Made by a program: the position numbers and the translations under genes. Below, piece after piece: positions 43,045 to 51,641 of a stretch of 64,000 nucleotides of DNA (position 1 is its first letter; the number at the start of each line of letters is the position of its first letter). This DNA comes from Micromonospora luteifusca (GTDB lineage Bacteria > Actinomycetota > Actinomycetes > Mycobacteriales > Micromonosporaceae), in assembly GCF_016907275.1 (NCBI RefSeq), contig NZ_JAFBBP010000001.1:4268001-4332000 (forward strand). Reading direction: 5' to 3'. The notes beneath the pieces were generated by a model. The model saw only the letters and a program-made list of their open reading frames with translations, did no database searches and was not told the DNA's origin.

Positions 43045-44046
43045 ATGCGATCCGCGCGGCCGGTCGGGCTGCTCCTCTCCGCCGCCGCCGTCGTGCTCTG
43101 GGCGATCGGCATGACCGTGCTGCAACCGCTGACCGAGCCGATCGGCCCGTGGTCGGAAAATCTGCCGGGCAACAACGCCTACTGGGCACGCGACCTACGG
43201 TTTCTGGCGATCATGGCGGTGTCCGTCGGGCTGGTGCTGGCCGGCCGGGGGCAGCTGCGCTGGAGTCAACCGGCGGTGGCGCTCGGTGGTCTCTGGGTCG
43301 CCGCCGACATCGCGATCGACCGGGTCGACCCGACCGGCGTCGAGGCGACGGTGCTGCTCGCCGTGAGCGGTTGCGTCGTGCTCGCGGCGCTCGCGGCGGT
43401 GCTGCGCTGGCGGGAGCGAGCCACGCCGCCAGCCCGGCCGTGGGGCACGCCGCCAGCCCGGGACCGGAAGGCGCTGACCGGCACGGCCTGTGTGGCCGGG
43501 GTGCTGGCGGTCGTGGCGGTCGGCATGGAGTCACCGACCGACCGGGAGCCGGAGCTGAACCAGGGTGCCCTGGCCACCGCAGCGCTGCTGGTCGTCCTGG
43601 CCGTCGGCGCGGCGCTGGCGGCGGCCCCGGCGCGCTCCCGGGCTCGCCTCGGGCTGGCGGCCGGCCTCGCCGTGGCGGCGCTGCTCGGCGTCGCGCTGGT
43701 TCGTGCCGTCCCGCCCGGCACGCGCCTCCTGCCCGAGGTCGCACTCGGGGCGGTGCTGCTCACCGGGGTCACTTTCGTGGCCTGGGACTGGCCGGGCGGT
43801 CGGCCGATCTGGTGGCACCACGCACTGGCCGCCCTCGCCGCGCTGGTGGGTCCGATGGCATTTCTGCTGGCAACGGCCATCCCGATCATGATCCTGCTGC
43901 CGATCGGGGCGACGTTCACCGCGCTGGCCGGCAACAGCCCGATCAACGGCGCCGACTCCGACGTGCTGCTCTCGCTGTTCGGGTTGCTCTCCGGGCTCGC
44001 GATGTCCCTGCTGCTGGCCCGGCCGACCGTCGGCAACCGCCGGTAG
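43045..44046 (+). CDS. Multi-pass membrane protein, hypothetical
   Basis: A 333-residue protein with about nine hydrophobic helices (first GLLLSAAAVVLWAIGMTVL), separated by short loops. No transporter motif seen. It lies 48 bp after the FtsX permease on the same strand, so it may be part of the same unit. ATG 43045. Its stop is only 1 bp from the convergent SOUL gene. Confidence 0.7.
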   Translation: MRSARPVGLLLSAAAVVLWAIGMTVLQPLTEPIGPWSENLPGNNAYWARDLRFLAIMAVSVGLVLAGRGQLRWSQPAVALGGLWVAADIAIDRVDPTGVEATVLLAVSGCVVLAALAAVLRWRERATPPARPWGTPPARDRKALTGTACVAGVLAVVAVGMESPTDREPELNQGALATAALLVVLAVGAALAAAPARSRARLGLAAGLAVAALLGVALVRAVPPGTRLLPEVALGAVLLTGVTFVAWDWPGGRPIWWHHALAALAALVGPMAFLLATAIPIMILLPIGATFTALAGNSPINGADSDVLLSLFGLLSGLAMSLLLARPTVGNRR

Positions 44047-44047
44047 C

Positions 44048-44611
44048 TCACTCGACGACCGGCAGCACGACCTCGTTGCGGCGCAGGAACCACGGCTTCC
44101 ACGGTGGGTCGAAGCGCGCATACCGGATGGCACCGGTGGGTTGCAGCCCGGCCGCGGTGACCGACCGGCCGAGCAGGGTGGCCCGTTGGCCGAACGCCTG
44201 CTCGGTCCACCGCCCGGAGAAACGCGTCGCCGCCGCCAGTTGCGCCGGGACCTCGCGGATCCGCACGCGGGCGTCCACCGGCTCGGGCAGGGTGGCAGCG
44301 GTGAAGGTGACCGGCATGACGAACTGGACCAGGTACGCGCCCGGCCACTCGCCCTCCACCTGGATCACCGGCGCGGTCATGGCGATCTTCTCCGAACCGT
44401 TGGGCGCCGACATCGCGGGCGTGGCCGTCGGAAGCGGATGCCGGGCGTGGTTGGCACCCCCGATGTACGCGTTCAGCGGCCGGAACGCCTCCAACGGCGC
44501 CCGGGTGAACGACGCCTGGACCTGCATCTCGGCCACCAGGTGGGCCGGATACCGGCGCAGCTCGAAGCCGGGGTGTCGGGACACCACCCGGTACGGCTGC
44601 TGTTCGGTCAT
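44048..44611 (-). CDS. SOUL-family haem-binding protein
   Basis: A 187-residue SOUL/HBP domain protein: YRVVSRHPGFELRRYPAHLVAEM, the EKIAMTAPVIQ signature, and YARFDPPWKPWFLRRNEVVLPV at the end. SOUL proteins bind haem or porphyrin in the cytosol or modulate membrane permeability. ATG 44611 is clear. No haem pathway genes nearby. Confidence 0.9.
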   Translation of the reverse strand: MTEQQPYRVVSRHPGFELRRYPAHLVAEMQVQASFTRAPLEAFRPLNAYIGGANHARHPLPTATPAMSAPNGSEKIAMTAPVIQVEGEWPGAYLVQFVMPVTFTAATLPEPVDARVRIREVPAQLAAATRFSGRWTEQAFGQRATLLGRSVTAAGLQPTGAIRYARFDPPWKPWFLRRNEVVLPVVE

Positions 44612-44643
44612 CACACGGCTCCCAGGGTCTCCTGGGTCAGACG

Positions 44644-45393
44644 CTACCGCCCGTCCGGCTCCCGCTCGGCCGAAGTCGTCTGCTCCGGTCGAGGGGCGAC
44701 CGCCCGCGCGTTCAGCCGCCAGTACTGCCGTTTGCCCTCGTCGCGCAGCACCACCCCGATCAGGCCCAGCTCCCGGCGCAGCTCCCGGGCGTCGTCGCGG
44801 CGATCCCGCCCGAGCGCCCGCTCGCGCGCACGCAGCAGTGCGTCCGCGCCAGCGGGCAGCCCGGGCAGGTCGGGCACCCAGAGTCGGTACGCCGACCGGT
44901 GCGGGTCGTCGTCGGCCCACCCCCAGCCGTGCGTCCGGAAGGCCTCGGCCAGTTCAGCGGCGGGCAGGTCGGTCGACTCCCGGGCCAGTTCCGCGCCGTC
45001 ACCGTCGAGCAGCACCAGGTGTCCGTCGGCGCGGAAGACGACCCGGGTGTCGGCCCGTGCGATGCTCCGGTCCTGGTCGGAGCGACGCAGCCGAACCTGC
45101 GCCGCGTCGACGGTGACGATCAGCCTTTCGGCGGTGCCGACACCGGCGACGACCAGCCCGGCCAGTACGCCCACCGCGATCGTGCCGAGGGTGGCCTGCG
45201 GCTCGGGCAGCCGGTCCAGCCAATCGACCAGGTCCCCGAACGGCACCCAGGGCAGCCGGGCGAGCCAGCCGGTCGTGGCCGCGAGGAGCCATCCGACGCC
45301 CGCGCCGAGCAACGGGAAGCCACCCCACATGACCGCCAGCTCCCAGGGGCCTCCGGTGACCACGGTGCGCGGGCGGTTACCTGCGACGTCCAT
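44644..45393 (-). CDS. Membrane protein with PH-like domain (YqeB-like), ABC operon member
   Basis: A 249-residue protein with two membrane helices (about 25-45 and 65-90) and a cytoplasmic part with a beta-rich PH-like region (RLIVTVDAAQVRLRRSDQDRSIARADTRVVFRADGHLVLLDGDGAELARE) then a helical tail. This layout is shared with proteins annotated YqeB in actinomycetes. ATG 45393 is 2 bp past the ABC permease stop, so it is translated with the exporter and may modulate it. Function unknown. Confidence 0.7.
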   Translation of the reverse strand: MDVAGNRPRTVVTGGPWELAVMWGGFPLLGAGVGWLLAATTGWLARLPWVPFGDLVDWLDRLPEPQATLGTIAVGVLAGLVVAGVGTAERLIVTVDAAQVRLRRSDQDRSIARADTRVVFRADGHLVLLDGDGAELARESTDLPAAELAEAFRTHGWGWADDDPHRSAYRLWVPDLPGLPAGADALLRARERALGRDRRDDARELRRELGLIGVVLRDEGKRQYWRLNARAVAPRPEQTTSAEREPDGR

Positions 45394-45395
45394 GG

Positions 45396-46193
45396 TCAGG
45401 ACACCTCGCGGCGCATCGTCCGGTACAGGCCCGCAGCGAGCGGGAGGACCATCCAGACCAGCAGGGAAACCACCATCCGCCCCCACTGTTCGCCGGTGAC
45501 GGCGTCGCTGCTGAACAGCGGTTCCATGGTCTTGCTGGTGTCCAACCACTCGGACGGGCCACGCAGGGGTTTGACCATCTCGCCGAGCACTCCCCAGAGG
45601 GTGGGCAGCAGCAGGTAGCCGACGATGGCCAGCGGCGGGTTGAGCAGCAGCAGACCGAAGGCGGCGCCCATCAGCACGCCGGTGACCTGGAGGATCACCG
45701 CGTTCAGCAGCAGCGAGCCGTCGAACTGCCAGGTGCCCGCGCCGCCGATGGCGGACGCCACCAGCGTGCCGGCGGCGGCGACGGCGAGGCTGGTGAGCAC
45801 CGAGGCGACCGCGGTCAGCATCACGGCGTTCAGCTTCGCGGCGACCACCCGCTCCCGGCGGGGCACCAGGGCGTACGTGGTGAGGGCGGTCCGCTGGGAC
45901 CACTCGCTGGTGATCGAGAGGATGCCGAGCACCGGCAGCAGCACCCCGACCGGGAGCAGCGAGGGGGTGAAGAAGTTGGGGAAGGTCTGGTCGGCGTCGT
46001 TGGCGTAGATCAACTGCAGGATGACGATCACGGCGGTGACCAGGCCGATGGTGATCAGCAGCCAGCGGCCAGCCCGGGTGTCGACGAGCTTGCGCAGTTC
46101 GACGACGGTGAGCCGGAGCAGCGACGGGCGGCGTACCGGGGTGTGCTGCCGTGGCGCGACAGCGCCGTCGGTGGGTGCGGTGATGGTGGTCAT
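45396..46193 (-). CDS. ABC-2 type transporter permease
   Basis: A 265-residue permease with six hydrophobic helices (VELRKLVDTRAGRW then WLLITIGLVTAVIVILQLI; later SITSEWSQRTALTTYALVP, the conserved block after helix 2). Typical bacitracin/lantibiotic-immunity-type ABC-2 subunit. Overlaps the ATPase stop by 4 bp. With the ATPase it probably exports or confers tolerance to an antibiotic. Confidence 0.85.
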   Translation of the reverse strand: MTTITAPTDGAVAPRQHTPVRRPSLLRLTVVELRKLVDTRAGRWLLITIGLVTAVIVILQLIYANDADQTFPNFFTPSLLPVGVLLPVLGILSITSEWSQRTALTTYALVPRRERVVAAKLNAVMLTAVASVLTSLAVAAAGTLVASAIGGAGTWQFDGSLLLNAVILQVTGVLMGAAFGLLLLNPPLAIVGYLLLPTLWGVLGEMVKPLRGPSEWLDTSKTMEPLFSSDAVTGEQWGRMVVSLLVWMVLPLAAGLYRTMRREVS

Positions 46194-47086
46194 CGGACGG
46201 ACTCCTTGGTGGATTCGCCGGCGGTCAGGGTGAGGAAGAGTTGTTCGAGGCCACCGCCGCTGGCGGGGCGCAGCTCGGCCAGCGCGACACCGGCGTCGGC
46301 GGCGGCCTGGCCGACCGCCTCGGCGTCGGCCTGCACGAGCAGCCCTTCGGAGCTGTCGGCGGCGCTCAGCCCGGCCACCTCCAACGCCCGGCGTAGCGCC
46401 GCGCCGTCGCGGGCCCGGACCACCGTGCCGCCGCCGGCCAGCAACTCGTTCTTGTCGCCCTGGGCCACGATCCGGCCACCCCCGATCACCACCAGCCGGT
46501 CCGCGACCGCCTCCACCTCGCGCAGCAGGTGGGACGAGAGCAGCACCGTTCCGCCCCGGTCGGCGAAGTCGCGCAGCAGGCCGCGCATCCAGAAGATCCC
46601 CTCCGGGTCCAGGCCGTTCGCCGGCTCGTCGAGGATCAGCACCCGGGGGTTGCCGAGCAGCGCGTGCGCCAGCCCGAGCCGCTGGCGCATGCCCAACGAG
46701 TACGCCCGTACCCGTCGCTTCGCCGCCACCGCGTTCAACCCGACCAGGTCGAGCTTCGCGGCGACCTCGCGCCGGTCCAGACCCATGGTGTACGCGGACA
46801 GCGTCAACGCCTCGCGGCCGGTCCGCCCGGCGTGCTGGGCGGAGGCGTCCAGCAGCACCCCGACCTCCCGCCCCGGGTTGGGCAGCTCCCGATAGGGGTG
46901 CCCGGAGACGGTGGCGCGGCCCGCGCTCGGCGCGGTGAGGCCGCAGATCATCCGCATGGTGGTGGACTTGCCGGCGCCGTTGGGGCCGAGGAAGCCGGTG
47001 ACCGTGCCCGGCTCGCACTGGAAGGACACGTCGTCGACGGCCGGGTGTGGCCCGTATCGCTTGGTGAGGTTCTCAACGGTGATCAT
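46190..47086 (-). CDS. ABC transporter ATPase (BcrA-like)
   Basis: A 298-residue ATPase: Walker A GPNGAGKSTT (about 34-43), signature YSLGMRQRLGLAHALLG (about 132), Walker B VLILDEPANGLDPEG and a C-terminal ~80-residue extension. The signature Gly-Gly is Leu-Gly, as in BcrA-type subunits. First gene of the exporter operon, ATG 47086, divergent from the kinase/regulator pair. Confidence 0.9.
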   Translation of the reverse strand: MITVENLTKRYGPHPAVDDVSFQCEPGTVTGFLGPNGAGKSTTMRMICGLTAPSAGRATVSGHPYRELPNPGREVGVLLDASAQHAGRTGREALTLSAYTMGLDRREVAAKLDLVGLNAVAAKRRVRAYSLGMRQRLGLAHALLGNPRVLILDEPANGLDPEGIFWMRGLLRDFADRGGTVLLSSHLLREVEAVADRLVVIGGGRIVAQGDKNELLAGGGTVVRARDGAALRRALEVAGLSAADSSEGLLVQADAEAVGQAAADAGVALAELRPASGGGLEQLFLTLTAGESTKESVR

Positions 47087-47146
47087 GCGGTCGAGCCTGC
47101 CCGCGCCGCCCGGCCATCCGCAGCGGCCGCCGGTCGGTGCCGCGCC

Positions 47147-47180
47147 GACCTTGGTAGAGGTTCGGTATCGACTTTGGTAG
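47147..47180. promoter_or_regulatory. Direct repeats in divergent ABC/kinase promoter
   Basis: GACCTTGGTAG (47147-47157) and GACTTTGGTAG (47170-47180) are direct repeats 23 bp apart, about two helical turns, inside the 131-bp gap between the ABC ATPase and the kinase. Spacing and position suit a dimeric response-regulator site. Confidence 0.5.
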
Positions 47181-47217
47181 CTGGTCGTGGCGGCCGTCGG
47201 CTGCCTAGCATGGCGTC

Positions 47218-48471
47218 GTGACCAGCCTCGCCGTCCCGGAGCATCCCTGGCTGCTGCCAGGGGAGCTGGTGGTGCCGGCCGACCGTGGGCGTACGCGTCC
47301 GCGCCGCACCACCCGCGACTGGATCGTGGACAGCATCGCGTTCCTGGTCTCCCTGATCTGGGTGCTGTTCGCCACCGCCGACGTCCTGTCACCCGACCCG
47401 GCGATGACCACCGCGCTCCCGCACGACTGGATGGCTGGCGTCGACGCCCTGATCGGGCTGGTCTGCTGCGGGCTGCTCTGGTTGCGCCGCCGATGGCCAC
47501 TCGGGCTGGTGGTGGCGACGACACCGCTGACCCTGTTCTCGATGGCCGCCGCCATCCCGCTGTTGATCCTCTACTTCACGGTGGTGGTGCACCGACGGAC
47601 CGCCATTGCGATCGCGGTCACCGGTGCCGGCCTCGTCACCAACATGGTCTTCAGTTGGCTGCGCCCGGACCCGAACATGCCGTACTGGGCCACCACGTCG
47701 TGGGGCGTGGTGCTCAGCTTCGCCGTGCTGGCCTGGGGGATGTTCGTCCGGGCCCGGCGGCAGTTGATCGTGTCGTTGCGGGAGCGGGCCGAGCGGGCCG
47801 AGGCGGAGCAGCAACTGCGGGTCACCCAGGCCCGCCACCTCGAACGCACCCGGATCGCCCGGGAGATGCACGACGTGCTCGCCCACCGGATCTCGCTGCT
47901 CAGCCTGCACGCGGGTGCGCTGGAGTTCCGGCCGGACGCGCCGGCCGACGAGGTGGCCCGCGCCGCCGGGGTGATCCGCGGCAGCGCGCACGCCGCCCTA
48001 CAGGACCTGCGCGAGGTGATCGGGGTGCTCCGGGCCGAGGGCGACGACGACGGTGACGCCCCGGAGCCACCGCAGCCCACCCTCGCCGACCTGCCGGCGC
48101 TGATCGCCGAGTCGCGGGCGGCCGGAGTGCGGGTGAACGTGACCGACAGCGTCGTCACACCGGGCGAGGCACCGGCGGCCCTGGGCCGGGCCGCATATCG
48201 GATCGTGCAGGAGGGGCTGACGAACGCCCGCAAACACGCGGCCGGCGCGGCGGTCACCGTGGACGTGGCCGGTGGGCCGGGGGCCGGACTGACCGTGGCG
48301 ATCGGTAACCGGTGGCCGGTCGGCACGCCGGCCGGCGGCACACTGCCGGGCGCCGGCACCGGCCTCGTCGGCATCAGCGAGCGGGTCACGTTGGCCGGCG
48401 GCCGCCTCGCCTACGGGCGGGACGACGGCGGCGACTATCGGCTGGCCGCCTGGCTGCCGTGGCCGGCATGA
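47218..48471 (+). CDS. NarL-type sensor histidine kinase (ABC-linked)
   Basis: A 417-residue kinase with four to five membrane helices (about 38-175), HisKA_3 with the phosphoacceptor His in RIAREMHDVLAHR, and a HATPase domain ending GAGTGLVGISERV. GTG 47218. Its stop overlaps the regulator start (ATGA). Faces the ABC exporter operon across shared promoter DNA, as in many antibiotic-sensing systems. Confidence 0.9.
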   Translation: MTSLAVPEHPWLLPGELVVPADRGRTRPRRTTRDWIVDSIAFLVSLIWVLFATADVLSPDPAMTTALPHDWMAGVDALIGLVCCGLLWLRRRWPLGLVVATTPLTLFSMAAAIPLLILYFTVVVHRRTAIAIAVTGAGLVTNMVFSWLRPDPNMPYWATTSWGVVLSFAVLAWGMFVRARRQLIVSLRERAERAEAEQQLRVTQARHLERTRIAREMHDVLAHRISLLSLHAGALEFRPDAPADEVARAAGVIRGSAHAALQDLREVIGVLRAEGDDDGDAPEPPQPTLADLPALIAESRAAGVRVNVTDSVVTPGEAPAALGRAAYRIVQEGLTNARKHAAGAAVTVDVAGGPGAGLTVAIGNRWPVGTPAGGTLPGAGTGLVGISERVTLAGGRLAYGRDDGGDYRLAAWLPWPA

Positions 48472-49214
48472 GGGGCCCTTCCGGGGTGGCTGGCCCTTCC
48501 GGGGTGGCCGGGCCTTCCGGGGTGGCCGGGCCTGAGTCGGTGGTGCCGCCGGTGCGCGTGCTGATCGTGGACGACGACGCCCTGGTCCGGGCCGGGCTCT
48601 CGATGATCCTCGGCGGTCTGCCGGACCTGACCGTGGTCGGCGAGGCGGCCGACGGTGGCGAGGTGCCGGCGGCCGTCGCCGCGTACGCCCCGGACGTGGT
48701 GCTGATGGACATCCGGATGCCACGGGTCGACGGGCTGACCGCCACCGAGGCGCTGCGTGCCCAGCCGCATCCGCCGGAGGTGCTGGTGCTGACCACCTTC
48801 GATGCCGACGAGCAGGTGCTGCGGGCACTACGCGCCGGTGCGGCTGGCTTCCTGCTCAAGGACACCCCACCGGCGGAGATCGTCCACGCAGTGCGCCGGG
48901 TGGCGGCCGGTGAGGCGACGCTCTCTCCGACGGTGACCCGGACGCTGATCGCCCACGTGACCGCCGCCACCCCCGGCCCGGTCGGCCCCGACCCGCGCCG
49001 GGAGCGGGCGCTGCGGCTGCTCAGCGGGCTCAGTGAGCGGGAGCGGCAGGTGGCGGTCGCACTGGGGCGGGGGCAGACCAACGCCGAGATCGCGGGCGAG
49101 CTGTTCATGAGTGTGGCGACGGTGAAGGCGTACGTCTCCCGGCTGCTGACCCGGCTCGACCTGAACAACCGGGTCCAGGTGGCCCTGCTCGTGCACGACG
49201 CCGGCCTGGTCTGA
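48468..49214 (+). CDS. NarL/FixJ-family response regulator with N-terminal repeat tail
   Basis: A 248-residue regulator: receiver with VDDD, phosphoacceptor Asp in VLMDIRMPRVD, Thr in VLTTFD, Lys in LLKDTPP, and a LuxR-type HTH (LSERERQVAVALGRGQTNAEIA...TVKAYVSRLLTRLDL). The first ~25 residues are three GPSGVA units encoded by an 18-bp tandem repeat, absent from normal regulators. The ATG overlaps the kinase stop; GTG codons near 48540 would give the usual length and could be the real start, leaving the repeat as untranslated leader. Confidence 0.85.
   Translation: MRGPSGVAGPSGVAGPSGVAGPESVVPPVRVLIVDDDALVRAGLSMILGGLPDLTVVGEAADGGEVPAAVAAYAPDVVLMDIRMPRVDGLTATEALRAQPHPPEVLVLTTFDADEQVLRALRAGAAGFLLKDTPPAEIVHAVRRVAAGEATLSPTVTRTLIAHVTAATPGPVGPDPRRERALRLLSGLSERERQVAVALGRGQTNAEIAGELFMSVATVKAYVSRLLTRLDLNNRVQVALLVHDAGLV
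48474..48533 (+). repeat. 18-bp tandem repeat, about three units
   Basis: CCTTCCGGGGTGGC(C/T)GGC-like units repeat three times, encoding GPSGVA. They lie between the kinase stop and the receiver domain. Confidence 0.8.
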
Positions 49215-49359
49215 CGGGAGGCTGCGCACCTGCTGTCGGCGGAGGATCTGCTTACCGCGTACCGGATTTGAACTTTCGCGCGGTGCCGGCCGTACCCATG
49301 GCCGAGGATGTCGGTGCGGTGAGTCCGCCGTACCGCTGCCGAGCTGCGGGAGGCCTGCC

Positions 49360-49770
49360 GTGCGAGTTGGTGTGCAGTCGACGGATCCCATCGATCAGGT
49401 ACTGGGTGAGGTGCCGGTGCCGGCACAGCTGACCCCCGAGGACGTTCGGCTCGCGGTCCGGGCGGTGGTCGTGCACACCGCCGAGGAGTGGCCCACCGGG
49501 CCGCTGTGCCGCAACGACGGCGCCTCCTACCCGTGTCGCCTGCACCGCTGGGGGCGACGGGTGTTGGAGACACACGGACTCAACGAACGGCAGATCGATG
49601 CGGTGATCCGGCACGGCAACCCGTTCGTGCACGTGCCCTTCCCGTTCACGGCGACCGGGCCGTCGCGGCAGCAGGCCCCGCGGGTCGTCCCACCCGGGGC
49701 ACGGCCCACCGCTGCTGGCCGGCCGGTGACACCCCCCGTCACCGCGCCGCGCTGGCCCCGGGCGAGCTGA
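49360..49770 (+). CDS. Small conserved protein of the CRND/CRLHRWG type (paralogue 1)
   Basis: A 136-residue protein starting at GTG 49360. Its core (about 30-90) reads VRLAVRAVVVHTAEEW, CRNDGASYPCRLHRWG and RVLETHGLNERQIDAVIRHG, followed by a Pro/Arg-rich tail with no structure. The same core occurs in the gene at 55943. Two Cys and a His (CRND...PCRLH) could bind a metal. I recognise no named family; it appears to be a small actinomycete-specific domain. Followed by a strong terminator. Confidence 0.6.
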   Translation: MRVGVQSTDPIDQVLGEVPVPAQLTPEDVRLAVRAVVVHTAEEWPTGPLCRNDGASYPCRLHRWGRRVLETHGLNERQIDAVIRHGNPFVHVPFPFTATGPSRQQAPRVVPPGARPTAAGRPVTPPVTAPRWPRAS

Positions 49771-49807
49771 GCGCCCTACCCCCGCGCCCACCCGACCGGG
49801 GCGACGT

Positions 49808-49852
49808 GACGTCGGCCCGGCGCGAAGATCCCCTCCGCGTCGGGCCGACGTC
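49808..49852. terminator. Bidirectional hairpin terminator
   Basis: GACGTCGGCCCG (49808-49819) pairs perfectly with CGGGCCGACGTC (49841-49852), with a possible inner CGCG pairing, between convergent genes. Confidence 0.7.
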
Positions 49853-49868
49853 GCTCTGAGCGGGCGGC

Positions 49869-50648
49869 TCAGTTGCCGACCCCGCAGTCCGGGGCGGACC
49901 AGCTGGTCGTGTTCGAGCTGCGGTCGCTGTTGTTCTCCCGACGCGAGTCGACGTGCACGTGGTCGTCGTGGTCGGGGTAGCCCGGCCCGTAGATCCCACT
50001 GAAGCCGTTGTTACGGGCACCGCGGGCGACCTGGCACAGCGAGGACGACCGCGAGGTCACGTCGGCCGCGTTGCCGTACAGGTGTTGGCTGTCGGACGCG
50101 CCGCCGACCTGGTTGTTGCAGGCGCGACTGCGGAAACCGCTGGACACGTTGAGCGGCTTGTCGCCGAGGCTCTTACGCAGCGCCTCCAGCTTCCACATGG
50201 TGCGCAGCGCGTTCTGCTTGGTCTGGCTCGCCGAGAGCGGGCCACCGCTGTACCCGGACCCGCCGCACCCGTTGTCCAGCTCGTTGTAGGTGAAGTGCGC
50301 GGGCGTGCAGTCGTTGTCCTGAAGTTGGTACAGCTTGGCGTAGGTCTGCGGGCCGGCCACGCCGTCGGCGCGCAGCCCGTACGCCTGCTGGAACCGCTTG
50401 ACCGCGGCGGCGGTCTTCGGTCCGTAGCGGCCGTCGTTCTCCACGATGTCCCGGTTGCCGGCCCAGCCGGCGACCCGAATCTGCAACTGGCGGACGTCGT
50501 CGCCCGAGCGTCCCTGGTACAGGTTGCGGTTCCAGGTGTAGCAGCCGTCTGCCTGCGCTGCTGGTGCGGCGACCACCGTGGCGATTGCTGCCCCGGGCAG
50601 CGCCAGGGCGAATGCGACGGCAACTCGCTTCAAGGTGTTTACGCGCAC
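49869..50648 (-). CDS. Secreted M15-type zinc D-Ala-D-Ala carboxypeptidase
   Basis: A 259-residue exported enzyme. The Sec signal peptide (about 1-33, ending APAAQA) is followed by a peptidoglycan-binding type 1 domain (about 45-110: GRSGDDVRQLQIRVAG...DGVAGPQTYAKLY) and a peptidase M15 domain with SSGFRSRACN, GGASDSQHLYGNAADV and DDHVHVD (the zinc His/Asp ligands). It trims D-Ala from cell-wall peptides or cuts cross-links. GTG 50648 was preferred because GGAGG lies 7 bases before it and the signal peptide is complete; the longer frame from 50693 adds nothing like it. Convergent with the CRND gene at 49360. Confidence 0.85.
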   Translation of the reverse strand: MRVNTLKRVAVAFALALPGAAIATVVAAPAAQADGCYTWNRNLYQGRSGDDVRQLQIRVAGWAGNRDIVENDGRYGPKTAAAVKRFQQAYGLRADGVAGPQTYAKLYQLQDNDCTPAHFTYNELDNGCGGSGYSGGPLSASQTKQNALRTMWKLEALRKSLGDKPLNVSSGFRSRACNNQVGGASDSQHLYGNAADVTSRSSSLCQVARGARNNGFSGIYGPGYPDHDDHVHVDSRRENNSDRSSNTTSWSAPDCGVGN

Positions 50649-50961
50649 AGAAGTCCTCCCGATAGGAGAGCGAATGGGGTGGCTCCAGGACATCGACCGA
50701 GAAGTCCCGTGATTTCCACCCTGACACTGATCAGTGCGGTTGGAGGTGATTAACGAGAATCGTCCTCACAATCCGTGGTCCCTGGGTATTGGCTGGGAAT
50801 TCGGCCCTTTTGCGAAACAGCCATTTCCCCCGATCGGTCCCGACGGGTTCAAGCACGGTCAACCGCACCGAACGTCGCAATCCGCTACACCGAGGGTGAT
50901 GTTTCGGGACTGGTGGCGGGCGGTAACGTCAGCCCCGGGCGGCGGACTGGCGGAGGTGCGT

Positions 50962-51600
50962 GTGGCACGCGGTGGCATCTTCTGTGTCGAGGGTCAGTGG
51001 CACCGCGACCTCAACGAGCGGGGCTCCGTGCTGCCCACCCTCGAGTTGCTGGAGCGACTGGGCAAGATCCGCTTCATCCACAAGGACGCGGCCACGCGCG
51101 ACGAGCTCTTCTACTTCCTGGACCGCTGGCTGCTCAAGCAGTACGCCGACCACCGGGTCGGCTTCTTCGCCATGCACGGAGAGCCGAGCCGGCTCTGCCT
51201 CACCGACTGGCAGTCCGTGCAGTTGAACGAGGTGGCCGAGCTGATGGCCGGCCGCGCCGAGGGGCGGCGACTCTATTTCGGCAGCTGCTCGGTACTACGA
51301 GCCTCGGACGCGGTGTTGCGCGAGTTCCTGCAGGTCACCGGAGCCGCGCTGATCTGCGGTTTCACCCGAGAAGTCGACTGGGTCGAATCGGCGGCTTTCG
51401 AAACCGTCCTGCTCGACGTGCTCGCCAACGGCCAGCGGCACAATGCCGCAGAGCTGCGGATGGGCTCCGCCCACTGGGCGCCGCTCGCCTCGTACCTCGG
51501 CTTTCGGGTGATCTACGCCAACGGGCGGGCCTGGCGTCCATCCGGCCGCCCCCGGGTGCCCACCCAGGCCGTGCACCGCTCCGCGGCCCGGCCTCGCTGA
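50962..51600 (+). CDS. DUF6642-family caspase-like protein
   Basis: A 212-residue protein with a caspase-like layout: a first strand GGIFCVEGQW, IRFIHKDAATRDELFYFLDRWLLKQYADH, then GFFAMHGEP with His72 and, 37 residues later, LYFGSCSVL with Cys109. A His-Gly followed by a (G)SC in the next strand is the caspase/CHAT dyad pattern; DUF6642 proteins share it. Such proteins may be proteases, but no processing partner is visible. GTG 50962 has GGAGG 5 bases upstream and gives the family's usual short N-terminus; the frame is open back to GTG 50734 and an ATG at 50899, but that part is not family-like. Confidence 0.65.
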   Translation: MARGGIFCVEGQWHRDLNERGSVLPTLELLERLGKIRFIHKDAATRDELFYFLDRWLLKQYADHRVGFFAMHGEPSRLCLTDWQSVQLNEVAELMAGRAEGRRLYFGSCSVLRASDAVLREFLQVTGAALICGFTREVDWVESAAFETVLLDVLANGQRHNAAELRMGSAHWAPLASYLGFRVIYANGRAWRPSGRPRVPTQAVHRSAARPR

Positions 51601-51641
51601 CCCGCCATCGCTGCCGCGCCCGCACCTGGTAGGAACGAGAG

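Noticed and set aside
42873..45116. A 747-codon plus-strand open frame
   Set aside because: Low-complexity Arg/Gly/Ala translation overlapping the real membrane protein and SOUL genes in other frames.
45396..47018. A 540-codon minus-strand open frame covering both ABC genes
   Set aside because: The upstream half is a wrong-frame copy of the ATPase gene; the permease begins at 46193.
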